From CBDIBC01 sp965276635 (GTDB taxonomy: Bacteria > Actinomycetota > Acidimicrobiia > Acidimicrobiales > Palsa-688), in assembly GCA_965276635.1 (NCBI GenBank), contig CBDIBC010000005.1, positions 1,798,001-1,862,000 on the forward strand: DNA of 64,000 bases, given 5' to 3'. Positions 1 to 9,242 of the stretch are shown in pieces. The translations under genes were made by a program, and so were the position numbers. Numbering within the stretch: the stretch's first letter is position 1; every line of letters begins with the position of its first letter. The notes below the pieces were generated by a model. The model was not told where the DNA came from. It saw only the letters and a list, made by a program, of their open reading frames with translations, and did no database searches.

Positions 1-2
1 GG

Positions 3-356
3 CCGCTGCGGGATGCGTTGCGACGGCGCGGCCACATCGGCGGTCCGGCCCCTAGCGTATTGGAGAGCCGGACGCTGCGCCTGCTGTACGCCTACGGCAT
101 CCGTCCCATCGGGAGCGAGATCAAGGTTGACGGCGGCCGGTACCGATTGGACATCGGCCTGTCCGAGCACGTGGCGATCGAGGTGGACGGCTACCGCTAT
201 CACAGCGACCCCGACGCGTTGGGCCGCGACAGCCAGCGGGGCAATCACCTGCTGCTGGCGCGACGATATGTGTTGCACTACACCTGGTTGCACGTGCTCC
301 ACGACCAGCCCCGGATCATCCGCGAGGTTCGCCAGGCCCTGGTTGACTTTTCCTGA
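3..356 (+). CDS. DUF559 / Vsr-like endonuclease-domain protein, C-terminal part
   Basis: The reading frame is open to the left edge of the window, so the gene starts outside; only about 117 C-terminal residues are visible. The visible part carries the DUF559-type pattern: a segment ending in ESRTLRLL, then a strand with RYRLDIG, then AIEVDGYRYH and a region with a conserved basic stretch. This is the PD-(D/E)xK-like fold seen in very short patch repair endonucleases and in many actinobacterial proteins that have an AbiEi-type N-terminal domain. The D and E of LDIG...AIEVDG are the likely metal ligands. The substrate is unknown; such proteins may be antitoxin/nuclease fusions, but that is inference. 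Confidence 0.6.
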   Translation, partial: PLRDALRRRGHIGGPAPSVLESRTLRLLYAYGIRPIGSEIKVDGGRYRLDIGLSEHVAIEVDGYRYHSDPDALGRDSQRGNHLLLARRYVLHYTWLHVLHDQPRIIREVRQALVDFS

Positions 357-1220
357 CGGCCGGCGATGGGCGGCCGCTGCGGGCCTTCTGGTCGCCGTCG
401 CCTCGGGCTGCGGCGCGGCGAAGACGATGGCCGAGCCAGATCTACGGTGCCGATCGTCGCCCGGGCCCGCCCGACCACCGTGCCCGCCATCAGGAGGGCC
501 CCGACCACCGCACTGCCGACCACCGCACTCCCAACCACGAAGGACCCGACCCCCCAACATCGGAGCGTTGCATGGGAAGGTTGTGGCCGTCGATCCCGGC
601 CCCAACGGGGCAATGACGCCAAACCAGGCATCATCGACGCGCCCATCGTCAACGGCCACAGCACCGAGGCATGCGATACCGCCGGGGCCGAGACCGACTC
701 CGGGTTCCCGAGCACCTATTCAACTGGAACGTGGCCCAGGACCTGGCCGCGCTCCTGCGAGTGGGGGGGCCACCGTCGTGCTGACAGGGAGCTCCGACAC
801 CGCGTGGGCCCGTGTGACCCAGCGAGCGGCGATCGGGAACCAGGCTCACGCCGATGTGGCGCTGTCCATCCACGCCGATGGTGGCCCGGTCGGCGGCCGC
901 GGCTTCGCAGTGCTCGAACCCGTGGCCGACGGGCCCAACGACAGGGTCATCACCGCGTCGCAGGTGTTCAGCGCAGACCTGGTCCGAGCGTTCCCGGCCG
1001 GCAGGGCGAGCCGACGAGCACCTACGCCGGCGCTGGCGGCGTCCAGGCCCGTGACGACCTGGGGGGCACGGACCTGACTACGGACCCCAAGGTGTTCATC
1101 GAGTGTGCGAACATGCGCGACGCCACCGACGCCGCGCTCCTCGTCACCCCCGCCTGGCAGCAGCAGGTGGCGGCGGCGATGGCGACGGGGATCACCGCGT
1201 TCCTGGCCCCGCGGCCATGA
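343..1220 (+). pseudogene. N-acetylmuramoyl-L-alanine amidase (Amidase_3, Rv3717/Ami1-like), multiply frameshifted
   Basis: A TTG at 343, overlapping the end of the DUF559 gene, would start a lipoprotein signal peptide ending in a VASGC lipobox. Amidase_3 blocks then follow in different frames: VVAVDPG near 585, EACDTAGAETDSG near 665, PEHLFNWNVAQDL near 705, TQRAAIGNQAHADVALSIHADGG near 820-890, and FIECANMRDATDAALL near 1096-1150. At least four frame changes are needed to join them. The first zinc ligand, normally the His of DPGHNG, is read here as Pro (DPGPNG), while SIHAD and the catalytic Glu of IECANM remain. The family cleaves the amide between N-acetylmuramic acid and L-Ala in peptidoglycan. 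This copy should be inactive. Confidence 0.75.
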
Positions 1221-2338
1221 TGGTCCCCATGGCCGCAGACGACGCCCGCCCGCTGTACGTCGACGTCCCGGGGCAGGATGCCGCCGTTGCGGCCCTGCGA
1301 GCGGCGGCCTCCCGTCCGGTGCATGCCTACCTGTTCGTCGGGCCGCCGGGCACGGGAAAGGTGGCGGCCGCCACCGACTTCGCCGCCCATCTGCTGTGCC
1401 CGAATGGTGGTGACGGCACCTGCGACGTGTGCCGACGGGTGCGGATCGGTGCTCACCCCGACGTGGCGACCGTGGAGCGGGAGGGGGCCGCGATCAGCAT
1501 CGGTTCGGCCCAGGAGGTGATCCGACTGGCAGCCCGCAGCCCGACCGAACGTGACCGGAAGGTGCTGGTCCTCACCGACTTCCACCTGGTCCGCGAGGCG
1601 GGTCCGGCCCTGTTGAAGACCATCGAGGAACCACCGCCGTCTGCGGTGTTCGTCATCCTCGCCGAGCATGTCCCCCCGGAGCTGGTCACCATCGCCAGCC
1701 GTTGCGTCCGCATCGATTTCGTACCGGTCCCGCCGGCTACCGTTGCCGCCTTGCTCACCGCCGAGGGGATCCCCGCGGCGCACGCCACAGCTCTGGCCGA
1801 GGCGACGGGGGGTCGCCTGGACCGGGCCCGGCTGCTGGCCGGCGATGCCGAGTTCGCCGCGCGCCGCGACGCGTGGCTAGCGGTACCCGGCCGCCTGGAC
1901 GGCTCCGGTGCCACCGCTGCGGTGGTGGCTGACGAACTGGTGGCGCTGCTCGAACGCAGCGTCGAGCCGCTGCGCGCCCGCCACCAACTGCAGGCCAGCC
2001 AGTTCGAGGCCCGCCTCGCCCGTGACGTCGAGGTCAACGGCAAGCGCCGGCGAGGTCGGTTCGGGCCGGACGGGGGGGCGAAGGAGCTGGAGGAGCGGCA
2101 CAAGCGGGAGGTCCGCCGGCAGCGCACCGACGAGCTGCGGTCCGGTCTGGCCACCCTTGCCGGCGCCTACCGCGATCGGTTGGCGTCCGACGAGGCCGGC
2201 GGCCGGGTGGCGGCCGGAGCGGTGACGCTCATCCACCGGACAGGCGCCAGCCTGGAGTACAACCCCGGCGAGTTGCTTGCCCTCCAGGCACTGTTAGTGC
2301 GGGTGGGCCGGCTCGGCCTCACCGTCCGCCGGGGCTGA
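1217..2338 (+). CDS. holB: DNA polymerase III subunit delta' (clamp loader)
   Basis: AAA+ subunit of the replicative clamp loader that opens the beta sliding clamp. The 373-residue protein has Walker A GPPGTGK preceded by HAYLF, a zinc-module-like cysteine cluster (LLCPNGGDGTCDVC with a further upstream/downstream partner), ALLKTIEEPP near the ATPase core, and the sensor region IASRCVRIDF. The C-terminal half is the variable actinobacterial extension, rich in Arg and Glu. The start at 1217 overlaps the amidase stop as ATGA, implying translational coupling; a second ATG follows immediately and a third at 1229. It is the first clearly intact gene in the window. Confidence 0.9.
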   Translation: MMVPMAADDARPLYVDVPGQDAAVAALRAAASRPVHAYLFVGPPGTGKVAAATDFAAHLLCPNGGDGTCDVCRRVRIGAHPDVATVEREGAAISIGSAQEVIRLAARSPTERDRKVLVLTDFHLVREAGPALLKTIEEPPPSAVFVILAEHVPPELVTIASRCVRIDFVPVPPATVAALLTAEGIPAAHATALAEATGGRLDRARLLAGDAEFAARRDAWLAVPGRLDGSGATAAVVADELVALLERSVEPLRARHQLQASQFEARLARDVEVNGKRRRGRFGPDGGAKELEERHKREVRRQRTDELRSGLATLAGAYRDRLASDEAGGRVAAGAVTLIHRTGASLEYNPGELLALQALLVRVGRLGLTVRRG

Positions 2339-2760
2339 CCAGGCCGGTCTCGTAGGCCAGGAAAACCAGCTGCGCCCGGTCGCGAGGGTTGAGCTTCGTC
2401 ATGGCCCGACTGACATAGGCCTTGACGGTGAGCGGACTGAGATAGAGGTGGGCGGCGATCTCATCATTGGACAACCCCGCCGGGACGAGAGCCATGACCT
2501 CGTGTTCGCAGTCGGTCAGCCGGTCCAGGCCCCGCCCCTCCACCGGCTCGGGCCGCCGCCGGGCGACCATGTCGGCGATGAGGTGGCAGCGGCCACGGAC
2601 CGGGTACAGCACCAGCGCGGTGGCGTCGTTGACGATATCGACCTGGCGCAGCAGGGCAACAGCCAGGAGGGTGGCGACGATAACGGCCCGCACGATGAGC
2701 TGCTGCGCGTCGATCACGATCGTTGGCAGACCCGTTTGTCGGCCGTCGCGCACGCCGGCG
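2319..2760 (-). pseudogene. LuxR/NarL-type response regulator with most of the receiver deleted
   Basis: The C-terminal ~70 residues are a good LuxR helix-turn-helix: LTDCEHEVMALV, GLSNDEIAAHLYLSPLTVK and YVSRAMTKLN, ending just inside the 3' end of holB on the opposite strand. Upstream in the same frame only fragments of a receiver domain remain (TIVIDAQQLIVRA, resembling a receiver first strand, followed directly by VDIVNDATALVL). The phosphoacceptor Asp region and most of the alpha/beta fold are missing. This looks like an internal deletion of a NarL-family gene. A short DNA-binding-only protein is possible but no convincing start or ribosome site is seen. Confidence 0.6.
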
Positions 2761-2769
2761 GCGGCCAGG

Positions 2770-4056
2770 TCAGGGAAAAAGGTGGCTGATGCGCCAGCTG
2801 AGCGTCGGTTGGGCGAGAGGCGTGGATCGCAGGGTGACCTGGCCGGAGGAGGTGGCGGTACGCGCCACCAGCCGAGGGCTGGCACCGGGGAAGCCCTCGA
2901 CGTGGAGGTCCACGGGCTGGCCCGGCAGGCCCTGCAGGCGAAGCGGCGCGTCGGTCACGACCCGGCTGCGCTGACCGGCCCGCTCGACGGCCTCGACCGC
3001 GGCGCCGGCAGGGAGCACGGTGCGCGCCTGGACATCGGCGAACACGGAGTCGGCGAGGGTCCGGGCGGCAGCCAGGGCGGCGGCGATGTAGGCCCCATGC
3101 CGCTGGCCGAGGACGATGCCCGTGAACGTGGTGGGTCGTGAACCCACCGTTCGGGTGACGGCGAACAGCAGGCATCCTCCGGCGGCTGTGGTAGATCCCG
3201 TCTTGATGCCGGTGAACCCGTCCTGGCCGACCAGCGTGTTGTAGTTGGCGATCGGGCCGACTCCGGGGATGACCGCCGATGCCTGGCCGACGATCGTGGC
3301 GAGCGCCGGTACGGCCAGGGCGGCGCGGGCCAGTCGGAGCTGGTCGGTGGCCGTCGACGCGCTGGCCGGGTCGAGGCCGCTGGGATCGGCGTAGTGGGTG
3401 TGCGCCATGCCCAGGCGGCCGGCGGCGGCGTTCATCTTGGCGACGAAGGCGGTCGTGGTACCCGCGTCCGCGCTGGCGAGGGCGTCGGCGATGTTGTCGG
3501 CGGAGGCCAGCAAGAGCGCTTGGAGTGCCTGGTGCTGGTCCAGGACCAATCCGGCGTGCACCGGGATGACGGATTGGCCGGCCGCCACCCTGGCCGGCAG
3601 GGTGCCCGCTTCGGCGGCGGTGATGGTGAGTGACGGTTCGGGCTGGCCGGCTGTGGCGGGTAGGTCCGTCGTCACGACGTATGCCGTCATCACCTTTGTC
3701 AGGCTGGCGATCGGCACGGTCGTCGTCGGCCCCGAGGCGCCGATGAGCGTTCCGTCATGCTCGGCGACGGCCGCCTCGCCGCTGGCTGGCCACGCCAGGT
3801 CGAGCGGGCCACCGGGCAAGGTCGCCGTTCGGGAACTGACCAGGGTCACGGTCGGTGCCGGCAGCGGCATCTCGATCAGCCGGACCGCGATGCCAGCGGC
3901 CACGAACACAACGAGGGCCAGGCCGAGCGCTGTCCATCGGCGCCTACGGGGCGACTGGCGAGCGACGAAGTGGCGGCCTCGACGCGCTCCACCGGACGAG
4001 CTGGCGGCTGGAGCGGTGTTGCCGGGTCGGGGGGAGGAACGATCGGTGGCCGCCAT
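2770..4056 (-). CDS. dacA: D-alanyl-D-alanine carboxypeptidase, PBP5 (S11) family
   Basis: A 428-residue membrane-anchored penicillin-binding protein that trims the terminal D-Ala of peptidoglycan pentapeptides. An N-terminal cytoplasmic basic region precedes one transmembrane segment (about residues 43-60). The S11 active-site motifs are present: SLTK (Ser118, Lys121), a SAD/N motif near 185-188 (the family SxN appears as S-A-D-N) and KTG at 285-287. A C-terminal beta-domain follows. Its 3' end runs into the LuxR-type remnant. The start at 4056 is an ATG just downstream of the decayed response regulator (4080-4242), so regulator and dacA may once have been co-transcribed. Confidence 0.9.
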   Translation of the reverse strand: MAATDRSSPRPGNTAPAASSSGGARRGRHFVARQSPRRRRWTALGLALVVFVAAGIAVRLIEMPLPAPTVTLVSSRTATLPGGPLDLAWPASGEAAVAEHDGTLIGASGPTTTVPIASLTKVMTAYVVTTDLPATAGQPEPSLTITAAEAGTLPARVAAGQSVIPVHAGLVLDQHQALQALLLASADNIADALASADAGTTTAFVAKMNAAAGRLGMAHTHYADPSGLDPASASTATDQLRLARAALAVPALATIVGQASAVIPGVGPIANYNTLVGQDGFTGIKTGSTTAAGGCLLFAVTRTVGSRPTTFTGIVLGQRHGAYIAAALAAARTLADSVFADVQARTVLPAGAAVEAVERAGQRSRVVTDAPLRLQGLPGQPVDLHVEGFPGASPRLVARTATSSGQVTLRSTPLAQPTLSWRISHLFP

Positions 4057-4079
4057 GTCCCGAGACCTACCCGTTCAGC

Positions 4080-4242
4080 CGTCGACACGGTCAAGGCGGT
4101 CCGATACCGCCAGGGCTGGCAATCCGGATGCTCCGTCGACCGAACGGGCGAACGATCTTGGGCCGCAGGGCGCTGACGTGAATCTCGACGACGCTCGGTC
4201 CTCGGCGAAGCTGAAGTCCCAGATGTGGTCCATGATCGCAGT
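4080..4242 (-). pseudogene. C-terminal part of OmpR/PhoB-type response regulator, cut off by an IS1380 insertion
   Basis: Reading leftward from the IS boundary gives TAIMDHIWDFSFAED, the conserved end of a winged-helix recognition region. After a frame change come VEIHVSALRPKIVRPFG and RRSIRIASPGGIG, matching the closing strand of OmpR-type effector domains. The other portion of the same gene is on the far side of the IS at 10421-10790. Joining the two across one copy of the 5-bp target duplication gives VVVTK-TAIMDHIW in a single frame. Frameshifts here and in the receiver part show the gene was degrading independently of the insertion. Confidence 0.7.
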
Positions 4243-4260
4243 CTTAGCCCGAATCCACCG
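4243..4260 (+). repeat. Target duplication CTTAG plus left inverted repeat of the IS1380 element
   Basis: CTTAG (4243-4247) is followed by CCCGAATCCACCG (4248-4260). The same 13 bases occur inverted at 10403-10415, followed by a second CTTAG. Ends starting with CC and a short 4-5 bp duplication are usual for the IS1380 family. Confidence 0.85.
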
Positions 4261-4369
4261 GTAGACGGGTCTGTTTGGGGGGTCGCGTATCCGCGAAATG
4301 GTGCCCCTGACCTGGGAGAATGTTGGTTGCGAAGCCACATTCAGCCGTCGAGTCGGGAGCACCTTTTCG

Positions 4370-5443
4370 ATGCCATCATCGCACAGCCTGGACCGCATCG
4401 GCGTGACCTTCGACGACGGACGGCTGGTCGCCAACGCCGGTCTGATCGCCCCGGCCACCCTGGCCCAGCACTTGGGGCTGCGAGAGCTGTTCGAGACCAA
4501 CGTCGACTTGGGCGACGCCCCGGGACGGGCCAATGTCGGGCATAAGGCGATGACGGTGATCCACTCGGCGCTGGCCGGCGGCGACTCGATCGATGACTGC
4601 GACGTGCTGCGGGCGGGGGCCACGCAGGCGGTGTTGGGACATGCGGTGTTGGCCCCCTCGACCCTCGGCACCTTCTTGAGAAGTTTCACCTGGGGTCATT
4701 GCCGTCAGCTGGACAAGGCGGCCGGCGAGCTGTTGCGCCGGGCATGGTCTGGTGGCGCGGGCCCCCGCCACGCCCCGGTCACCATTGATGTGGACTCGAG
4801 CATTTGCGAGACCTACGGGCTGGCCAAGCAGGGCGGGACCAAGTTCACCTACAACCATGTGCGCGGCTATCACCCGCTGTTCGCGGTGATGGCGCGCACT
4901 GGCGATGTCGTGCACGCCCGGCTGCGGGGCGGCAACGCCCATGCGGGCCGGGGGGCGGCCGGGTTTCTGACCGAGACGTTCAACCGGGTGCGTGCCGCCG
5001 GGGCCACCGGGGCGCTGGTTTTGCGGGCGGACTCGGGCTTCTACAGCCGCAACGTCGTCGACGCCTGTGTCAGCGCGAATGTTCGTTTCTCGATCACCGC
5101 CAAGCTCCACAAAGGCGCCATCCACTCCGCCATCGCGGCCATCGACGATGCGGCGTGGCTGCCGATCCCGTACTTCCTCGACGGCGCCGCGGTGGCTGAG
5201 ACCACCTACCGGCCTTTCGGTTCCAAGGGCCGACCCTGCCGGCTGATCGTGCGCCGGGTGCGCCCCACCCCCGGCAGTCAACTGGCGTTGTTCACCGAGT
5301 TCTCCTACCACGCCTTCATCACCAACCGCGCCGGCGAGATGCTCGACCTCGAAGCCGATCACCGCCGCCACGCCGAGATCGAGAACACCATCCGCGACCT
5401 CAAATACGGAGTCGGATTGAACCATCTGCCCTCCGGGCGCTTC
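4370..5443 (+). pseudogene. IS1380-family transposase, N-terminal and catalytic part (split gene)
   Basis: Starts at an ATG (MPSSHSLDRIGV) typical for the family. The DDE catalytic residues are visible: the Asp in TIDVDSSICETYG, the Asp in LVLRADSGFYS and the Glu in HAEIENTIRDLKYG. The reading frame of the real protein stops at LNHLPSGRF (5443), where foreign sequence begins; the missing ~80 residues resume in frame at 9973. Removal of 5444-9972 restores SGRF-GANAAWLALN. As it stands the protein would read into unrelated sequence and lacks its conserved C terminus. Confidence 0.9.
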
Positions 5444-5444
5444 G

Positions 5445-5457
5445 TTCTATTGGAGTC
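5445..5457 (+). repeat. Left terminal inverted repeat of the Tn554-like element
   Basis: TTCTATTGGAGTC, exactly complementary to 9955-9967. It begins two bases after the last transposase codon (5441-5443). Confidence 0.75.
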
Positions 5458-5535
5458 GTCGGGGGCCTTTGGCACACCGGAGTTAGGGCCTGATCTGCTT
5501 GTGGCGCGTGGGTTCTCTTGGTCTGACTGTCACAG

Positions 5536-6738
5536 GTGGAACGTACGTTCGAGCCCATGGAGTTCTGGGCGCAGCAGACGGTGTCACCGATCGACGGACG
5601 GCAGGGATGGACGGTGGTCGATGACCGCTACGTGGAGCATCGCCGGGCCGGTGAGTACCTGCGGCTGCTCGTGGACGGCGAGGGCCGCTCCGCGGGCACC
5701 GCCCGCACCTACGCTGGTCGTCTGGCCCTGTGGCTGACCTGGGCGGCGGCGGTCGGGGCAGACGATGGCTCGCCAGGCGTGGAGCAGCTGGCGGCTTTTG
5801 CTCGCTGGCTGGAGCGCACCCCGTCGCGCAAGCATCGCTCCGGGCGTGACAGGCGCCGGGCGCCCGACCCGACGGTGGTGGCGATCGGGCCGGCCCGATC
5901 GGCAGGCACCGTGGATGGGATCTTGGTCGTGGTGGTGGAGTTCGTGCGGTTCCTGGCGTCGCGGGGGATCACCGACGCCGTTGTGGCCGAGGCGTTGAGC
6001 ACTCGACGGGAGCTGCGCTTCGTGCCGGCCGGCTGGGACCGTGGAGAGCGCACCGGGCACCCGGTGGTCGAGCGGCGCCGGGTGCGACGGCGAGGGGTGC
6101 GGCTGGCGGCGGTGACCTTGAGCGGCGAGGAGGTCGCTGCTCTCGTCAGGGCATGCGCCAACGCCCGGGACCGCTTCGTCGTCGAGGCGCTCTACGCCAC
6201 CGGGCTGAGGGTGGCGGAGCTGTGCGGTCTGCGCCTGTCGGACCTGCACCTCGTGCCTTTCTCGGTGCATCTCGGCTGCCAGGTGGCTGGTGCCCACCTG
6301 CACGTCGTGCGTCGGGAAGACAACGAGAACGGGGCGCTGGCGAAGTCGATCTACCCGAGGGTCGTCCCGGTGGCCCGAGACCTGGTGTGGTCACACAACG
6401 CCTGGCGGGTCGAGCGAGACGCGGTGGCGGAGGCGGCCGGCAGCGACTACCTGTTGGTCAACTTGTGGCGGGCGCCGCTGGGACGCGCGTTGCGGCCCGA
6501 CACTGTCGAGCGGCTCTTCGTGCGTTTGTCGGCCAAGGTGGGTTTCCGGGCTCGGCCTCACATGTGCCGTCACAGTTTTGCTTCTGAGGTGGCGCTGGCA
6601 ACCAAGGACCCGGCTTTGGTCAAGGAGCTCTTGGGGCACGCCTCGGTTGCCTCGAGCGACGTTTACATGCATGCCCGCTGGGATGACATGCGCGCCGCGG
6701 TGGACGGGCACGCCCGGATCCGGGGGGCGCTGCAATGA
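5536..6738 (+). CDS. tnpA: Tyrosine recombinase, TnpA-like
   Basis: First of three transposition proteins, 400 residues. The N-terminal SAM-like core-binding half includes GTARTYAGRLALWLTW. The C-terminal catalytic domain keeps the tyrosine recombinase residues: Arg in ATGLRVAELCGL, HxxR in HMCRHSF, the second His in LLGHASVASS and the nucleophilic Tyr in SSDVYMHARW. GTG at 5536 is the first start in frame; ATG at 5557 is an alternative. Its stop overlaps the tnpB ATG. In Tn554 the TnpA and TnpB recombinases act together in orientation- and site-specific transposition; that role is inferred here. Confidence 0.85.
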   Translation: MERTFEPMEFWAQQTVSPIDGRQGWTVVDDRYVEHRRAGEYLRLLVDGEGRSAGTARTYAGRLALWLTWAAAVGADDGSPGVEQLAAFARWLERTPSRKHRSGRDRRRAPDPTVVAIGPARSAGTVDGILVVVVEFVRFLASRGITDAVVAEALSTRRELRFVPAGWDRGERTGHPVVERRRVRRRGVRLAAVTLSGEEVAALVRACANARDRFVVEALYATGLRVAELCGLRLSDLHLVPFSVHLGCQVAGAHLHVVRREDNENGALAKSIYPRVVPVARDLVWSHNAWRVERDAVAEAAGSDYLLVNLWRAPLGRALRPDTVERLFVRLSAKVGFRARPHMCRHSFASEVALATKDPALVKELLGHASVASSDVYMHARWDDMRAAVDGHARIRGALQ

Positions 6739-9242
6739 GCCGACGGTCGGGGGGCAGCGCCGCGGAGCGCAGCGATCGGATCCAGATCCGGGCGGTCGGA
6801 GCGGACTGGCGGCTGGAACGAATGCGGTTGCTGGTGGCTGACGCCGACTTTGATGGCGACTGGGATCCCGAGACCTTCCTGCTCACCCCCCGCCCGGGTG
6901 GGCGGATCAGCGGACGGGAAGGCTGCGTGGTGGCCGACTGCCCGCTCAACCGACACGGCGCCGGCGTGCTGTGTCGCTCCCACGCGCTCGAGATGGGCGA
7001 GTCGGATACCTCGAGCATCGATGCGTGGGTGGCGACCGGCGAGCCCCGACGGATCCGTCGGCGCTGCTCACCGGAGTCCTGCCTGGTCGCCGACGACATC
7101 GGACGCTGCAGTCGTCCGCCCGCCGACAGCCGCCGGTTGTGTCACGCCCATGCCGCCGCGTGGGGACACAGAGAGCGAGCCGGCGCCACCTTCGCTGAGT
7201 TCCTGGCGGGCGCCAGCCCGTTGCCCGGTTTCGGGTCGTGCGTGGTCGCCTCGTGCTTCTTGGAGGCCGCCTACAAGGAGATATGCCTCTGCGACGGCCA
7301 CTACCGCTCCTGGCGGCGCCATGGACGTCCGGCGAGCCGGAGGTTCGAGGATTGGGCGGCCCGCGCTCCCCAGCCGGCCACGGCCCGGGTGCTCAGCCTG
7401 CGGGGCCTGACCGAACTGGTCCGCCTCGAACTGCTCTACGGCATCGACCGTCGAGCGGCCGGACACATACGTGCCAGGGACGGCGAGATGCGGGTCTTCG
7501 CCGACCAGCTTCGAGCGACCGATGCCGCTTCGGTGACCGAATTCAAGCTCGCCGGCTTCGAGGGCAACGACACCTACGCCCACTTCGCCGCCTTCGTCAT
7601 CGACCGGGTCGGCCTGGCCTACGCAGACCCCGAGGTCGAACGCCACGCTGACATCTGGGACCTGCGACTGTTCGGGCGCTGCGGCCACATCGACTTCACG
7701 GGGATCCGCCAGGACTGGCTGCGGGAGGCCACCAAGGCTTGGGCGGCCACCGCCGCTGTGGGCGTGCGTTCCGAGTCGACCCTCCAGCATCGGGTTCACG
7801 CTGTGGTGCTCCTGTCCTCGGTGCTGGCAAGCGGACCGGGCGGCGGCCATGATCCCGAAGCTCTCGGGCGTGCCGACATCGACCGCTTCTTGGTGCGGCA
7901 AGCTTCGCTGCGGACCCGTCGAGGCCAGCCCTACAGCGCCTCGCGGGCCACCAGCATCATCCGGGACTGCACCCTGGTTCTCCGAGAAGCCCGAGAGATG
8001 AGTTTGCTGCCCACCTTGGGCTCGACGTTCGCCTTCCGCCGCGGCGACACCGGTCCGACACCCCACGACAGCGAGGTGGGCCGGGCCCTGCCCGACCACG
8101 TCGTGGCCTGCCTCGACGCGCACCTCGATCTGCTGCGGGCTGTCCCGGGCTACTTCCGGGGAACGACTCGGCACGGCACGGGCGTCTTGGGCGATCAGTC
8201 CGCCGAGATGGCAGTGCTGATCTACAGGCTGCTGAAAGGCACCGGCCGTCGCGCCGGCGAGGTGGCCAGCCTGCGTCTGGAGTGCCTCGACGTGGACGAG
8301 CACGGCCGGCCGGTGTTGATCTACGACAATCACAAGGCGGGCCGGATGAGCAGGCGTTTGCCGCTGTCGGACTCCGAGCTGGTGGAGGCCATCAGCGCCC
8401 AGCAGGCCTGGGTGACCACCCGGTTCCCCGCCATCGCGAGGGACCGACTGTGGTTGCTACCTCGGCCCAACCAGAACACCGACGGTCTCATCCACCTACG
8501 ACCCCACCAGATCTTCGAGTGGATCCGACAATGGGTGACTGTCATCCCCAGCATCGACGCCGGCCCCGTCGGTGCACCAAGCCAGGCAGTGCCCTTCGAC
8601 CGCTCCGCCATCCACCCCCACGCATTCCGGCATTCCTACGCCCAAACCCTGGCCGATCAAGGAGTTCCCGCCCCGGTCCTGCGAGACCTCATGGACCATC
8701 GCAGCATTGACACCACCATGGGCTACTACCGTGTCGGCGAAACCAAGAAGCGTGACGCCATGGACCTGCTGGCGCGCCACACCGTCGACAACCGGGGCAC
8801 CACACGCCCCTCCGGAGGAGGCCGGTCCAGATCCGCCGCGCTGGCCGAGCAGCTGAGCTGGGTGGCCGTCCCCATGGGCAAATGCTCCGAGCCGACCAAC
8901 GTACGAGCCGGCGGCCAGGCCTGCCCGATCCGCTACCAGTGCACCGGCTGCCCCCATTTCGAGTCCGATCCTTCCTACCTGCCTAACCTCAGCACCTACG
9001 CAGACGACCTGCGACGCGAACGCGAGGCGATGACCGCCACCGGCGCCGCCGACTGGCTCATCGAGGGCGTCACCCGCCAGCTCGACGTCGTCATCGACCA
9101 TATCCGCACCCACCAACAACTTCTCGCCGAGCTCCCCGACGACCAGCGCCACGCCGTCGAGGAGGCCGCGGTGATCCTGCGAAAAGCCCGCCAGTCGGTC
9201 CCGGTCGCGTTCGGGCAACGCCGAAGCGATCAACGGCCATGA
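6735..9242 (+). CDS. tnpB: Large tyrosine recombinase, TnpB-like, with N-terminal Cys/His repeats
   Basis: An 835-residue protein, longer than Tn554 TnpB (about 630). Three Cys/His modules occupy residues ~64-190: C64/C69/C80/H83, C111/C116/C125 or C136/H139, and C169/C174/C184 or C186/H189. They look like repeated small zinc-binding units. A core-binding region follows. The catalytic domain then has Arg in GTGRRAGEVASLRL, HxxR in HAFRHSYAQ, His in LMDHRSIDTT and the Tyr of GYYRVGE. A fourth Cys cluster (GKCSEP...ACPIRYQCTGCPHF) lies near the C terminus. Both gene boundaries overlap neighbours by ATGA, indicating one translationally coupled unit. Confidence 0.85.
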   Translation: MSRRSGGSAAERSDRIQIRAVGADWRLERMRLLVADADFDGDWDPETFLLTPRPGGRISGREGCVVADCPLNRHGAGVLCRSHALEMGESDTSSIDAWVATGEPRRIRRRCSPESCLVADDIGRCSRPPADSRRLCHAHAAAWGHRERAGATFAEFLAGASPLPGFGSCVVASCFLEAAYKEICLCDGHYRSWRRHGRPASRRFEDWAARAPQPATARVLSLRGLTELVRLELLYGIDRRAAGHIRARDGEMRVFADQLRATDAASVTEFKLAGFEGNDTYAHFAAFVIDRVGLAYADPEVERHADIWDLRLFGRCGHIDFTGIRQDWLREATKAWAATAAVGVRSESTLQHRVHAVVLLSSVLASGPGGGHDPEALGRADIDRFLVRQASLRTRRGQPYSASRATSIIRDCTLVLREAREMSLLPTLGSTFAFRRGDTGPTPHDSEVGRALPDHVVACLDAHLDLLRAVPGYFRGTTRHGTGVLGDQSAEMAVLIYRLLKGTGRRAGEVASLRLECLDVDEHGRPVLIYDNHKAGRMSRRLPLSDSELVEAISAQQAWVTTRFPAIARDRLWLLPRPNQNTDGLIHLRPHQIFEWIRQWVTVIPSIDAGPVGAPSQAVPFDRSAIHPHAFRHSYAQTLADQGVPAPVLRDLMDHRSIDTTMGYYRVGETKKRDAMDLLARHTVDNRGTTRPSGGGRSRSAALAEQLSWVAVPMGKCSEPTNVRAGGQACPIRYQCTGCPHFESDPSYLPNLSTYADDLRREREAMTATGAADWLIEGVTRQLDVVIDHIRTHQQLLAELPDDQRHAVEEAAVILRKARQSVPVAFGQRRSDQRP

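Noticed and set aside
4075..4689. Long minus-strand open frame opposite the IS1380 left end and transposase
   Set aside because: Only its last ~50 codons match a family (the response regulator fragment). The rest is antisense to the transposase and not protein-like.
5584..6303. Long minus-strand open frames opposite tnpA, ftsH, clpC, radA, gpsA and other genes
   Set aside because: They mirror the codon bias of the real genes and show no family motifs.
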